DNA from: an uncultured Bacteroidales bacterium
Lineage (GTDB): Bacteria > Bacteroidota > Bacteroidia > Bacteroidales > P3
NCBI GenBank assembly: GCA_947097635.1
Contig: CAMURW010000080.1
Location: 1-6,874, forward strand
Length of the DNA: 6,874 bases
Reading direction: 5' to 3'
Below the pieces are notes generated by a model. The model was given only the letters and a program-made list of their open reading frames with translations. It did no database searches and was not told the origin of the DNA. Shown piece by piece: positions 6,021 to 6,874 of this stretch (positions within the stretch are counted from its first letter, which is position 1; each line of letters opens with the position of its first letter). The position numbers and the translations under genes were made by a program.

Positions 6021-6874
6021 ATGAAGAAGAAATTGCTTACCACTTTAGCAAGCATTGCGCTGCCCATGCTCACCATGGCTAGCGAGGCAGACCTGATGAT
6101 GCCACAGGGCTTCGCCCACAGCGACGACACCAAAATCCTCTACTGGGGATTCCTTATCGTAGTTCTGGGACTCCTCTTTGGGTTCTGGCAGTTCAACAAA
6201 GTACGTCGCATGGCTGCTCACACGAGTATGCTGGAAATCGGAGAGGTCATTTTCAAGACCTGTTCCACTTACCTCAAGCAACAGGGCAAACTGCTCATAC
6301 TGCTCTTTTTCTTCATCGGTGCTGCTATGGCGCTCTATTTCGGTGTGCTTAGCCGCATGAGTTTTGGCTCCGTGCTGCTGGTGCTGGCATGGACCGTCAT
6401 CGGCATCCTGGGCAGCTACGGAGTGGCGTGGTTCGGCGTGCGTATGAACACCTATGCCAACGCCCGCATGGCATTCGCCAGTCTGCGCCGCAAACCTCTG
6501 GAACTCTTCAACATTCCTCTGTGCAGCGGCATCAGCATCGGCATCGTGCTCATCTGCATAGAACTCATCCTTATGCTCGTCATCCTGCTGCTCATGCCAG
6601 AGAACTTAGCGGGTAGTTGCTTCATGGGCTTCGCTATTGGCGAGAGCCTGGGTGCCAGCGCCCTGCGCATCGCCGGTGGCATCTTCACCAAGATCGCCGA
6701 CATTGGCAGCGACCTCATGAAAGTGGTCTTCCACATCGGCGAAGACGACCCCCGCAACCCCGGTGTCATCGCCGACTGCACGGGCGACAACGCAGGCGAC
6801 AGCATTGGGCCCACCGCCGACGGCTTCGAGACCTACGGCGTTACCGGCGTCGCACTCGTCAGCTTCATCTTGCT
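6021..6874 (+). CDS. hppA: Membrane-bound ion-pumping pyrophosphatase (3' end outside window)
   Basis: This enzyme splits pyrophosphate in the cytoplasm and uses the energy to pump H+ and/or Na+ across the inner membrane. The first 284 residues are present; the family is usually about 660-800 long. They start with a lysine-rich, signal-like leader (KKKLLTTLASIALPMLTMAS, 2-21). Membrane segments follow at about 39-56, 89-108, 117-140 and 168-192, with a further one beginning near 273. The active-site region is clear: GESLGASALRIAGGIFTKIAD (207-227), then EDDPRNPGVIAD (241-252) and GDNAGD (255-260), whose aspartates bind the magnesium-pyrophosphate. The usual DNVGDNVGD appears here as DCTGDNAGD and the later DLF as DGF, which marks a divergent branch, so ion specificity and potassium dependence cannot be read off. 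The ATG at 6021 is the only sensible start. I see no Shine-Dalgarno sequence and no convincing promoter between the terminator and the gene. Confidence 0.93.
   Translation, partial: MKKKLLTTLASIALPMLTMASEADLMMPQGFAHSDDTKILYWGFLIVVLGLLFGFWQFNKVRRMAAHTSMLEIGEVIFKTCSTYLKQQGKLLILLFFFIGAAMALYFGVLSRMSFGSVLLVLAWTVIGILGSYGVAWFGVRMNTYANARMAFASLRRKPLELFNIPLCSGISIGIVLICIELILMLVILLLMPENLAGSCFMGFAIGESLGASALRIAGGIFTKIADIGSDLMKVVFHIGEDDPRNPGVIADCTGDNAGDSIGPTADGFETYGVTGVALVSFIL

Noticed and set aside
6452..6814. Minus-strand open frame of 120 codons, rich in Met, Ser and Pro
   Set aside because: It is antisense to hppA, and its low-complexity composition simply mirrors the Ile/Leu/Gly codons of the membrane protein.
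1..6874. Search for CRISPR arrays, phage genes, toxin-antitoxin pairs or a new defence system
   Set aside because: Apart from the transposase relic, every coding stretch is a known housekeeping gene. I see no repeat array or unassigned gene in which such a system could lie.

Overview
The window looks like core chromosome from a member of the Bacteroidota, probably the order Bacteroidales. The evidence is the lack of Shine-Dalgarno sequences before the genes, a TTTG / TAnnTTTG-type promoter before topA, a very short ATP synthase epsilon subunit, and TopA, DprA, AtpD and HppA proteins that read as Bacteroidales versions. I cannot name a genus. Nearly all of it is ordinary housekeeping DNA. I found no phage, CRISPR, defence or secondary-metabolite system.

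Left edge (1-536): an open frame on the minus strand ends in a recognisable C-terminal piece of a DDE transposase of the IS5/PF13586 type. It lacks its N-terminal domains and its catalytic glutamate, so it is an insertion sequence relic that continues out of the window. An AT-rich spacer follows, then a Bacteroidota-type promoter and a leader of about 110 bases before topA.

Middle (537-3998): topA (DNA topoisomerase I) is followed with no gap, and in the same reading frame, by dprA (the RecA loader for incoming single-stranded DNA). The two almost certainly share a transcript, and dprA starts with GTG directly after the topA stop. Inside dprA, over the codons for its conserved GIDSAAHRAAL motif, lies a perfect 15-bp inverted repeat with a 3-base loop. 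This is the strongest unexplained structure in the window.

Right part (3999-6874): atpD and atpC (F1 beta and epsilon) form a two-gene unit closed by a strong intrinsic terminator. The next gene is not another ATP synthase gene but hppA, a membrane-bound ion-pumping pyrophosphatase that runs off the right edge. The other F1Fo genes must therefore lie elsewhere. The pairing puts two ion-translocating energy-coupling systems side by side: the F1 part of the ATP synthase and a pump driven by pyrophosphate. The epsilon subunit lacks the inhibitory C-terminal helices, and the pyrophosphatase has a divergent active-site signature.
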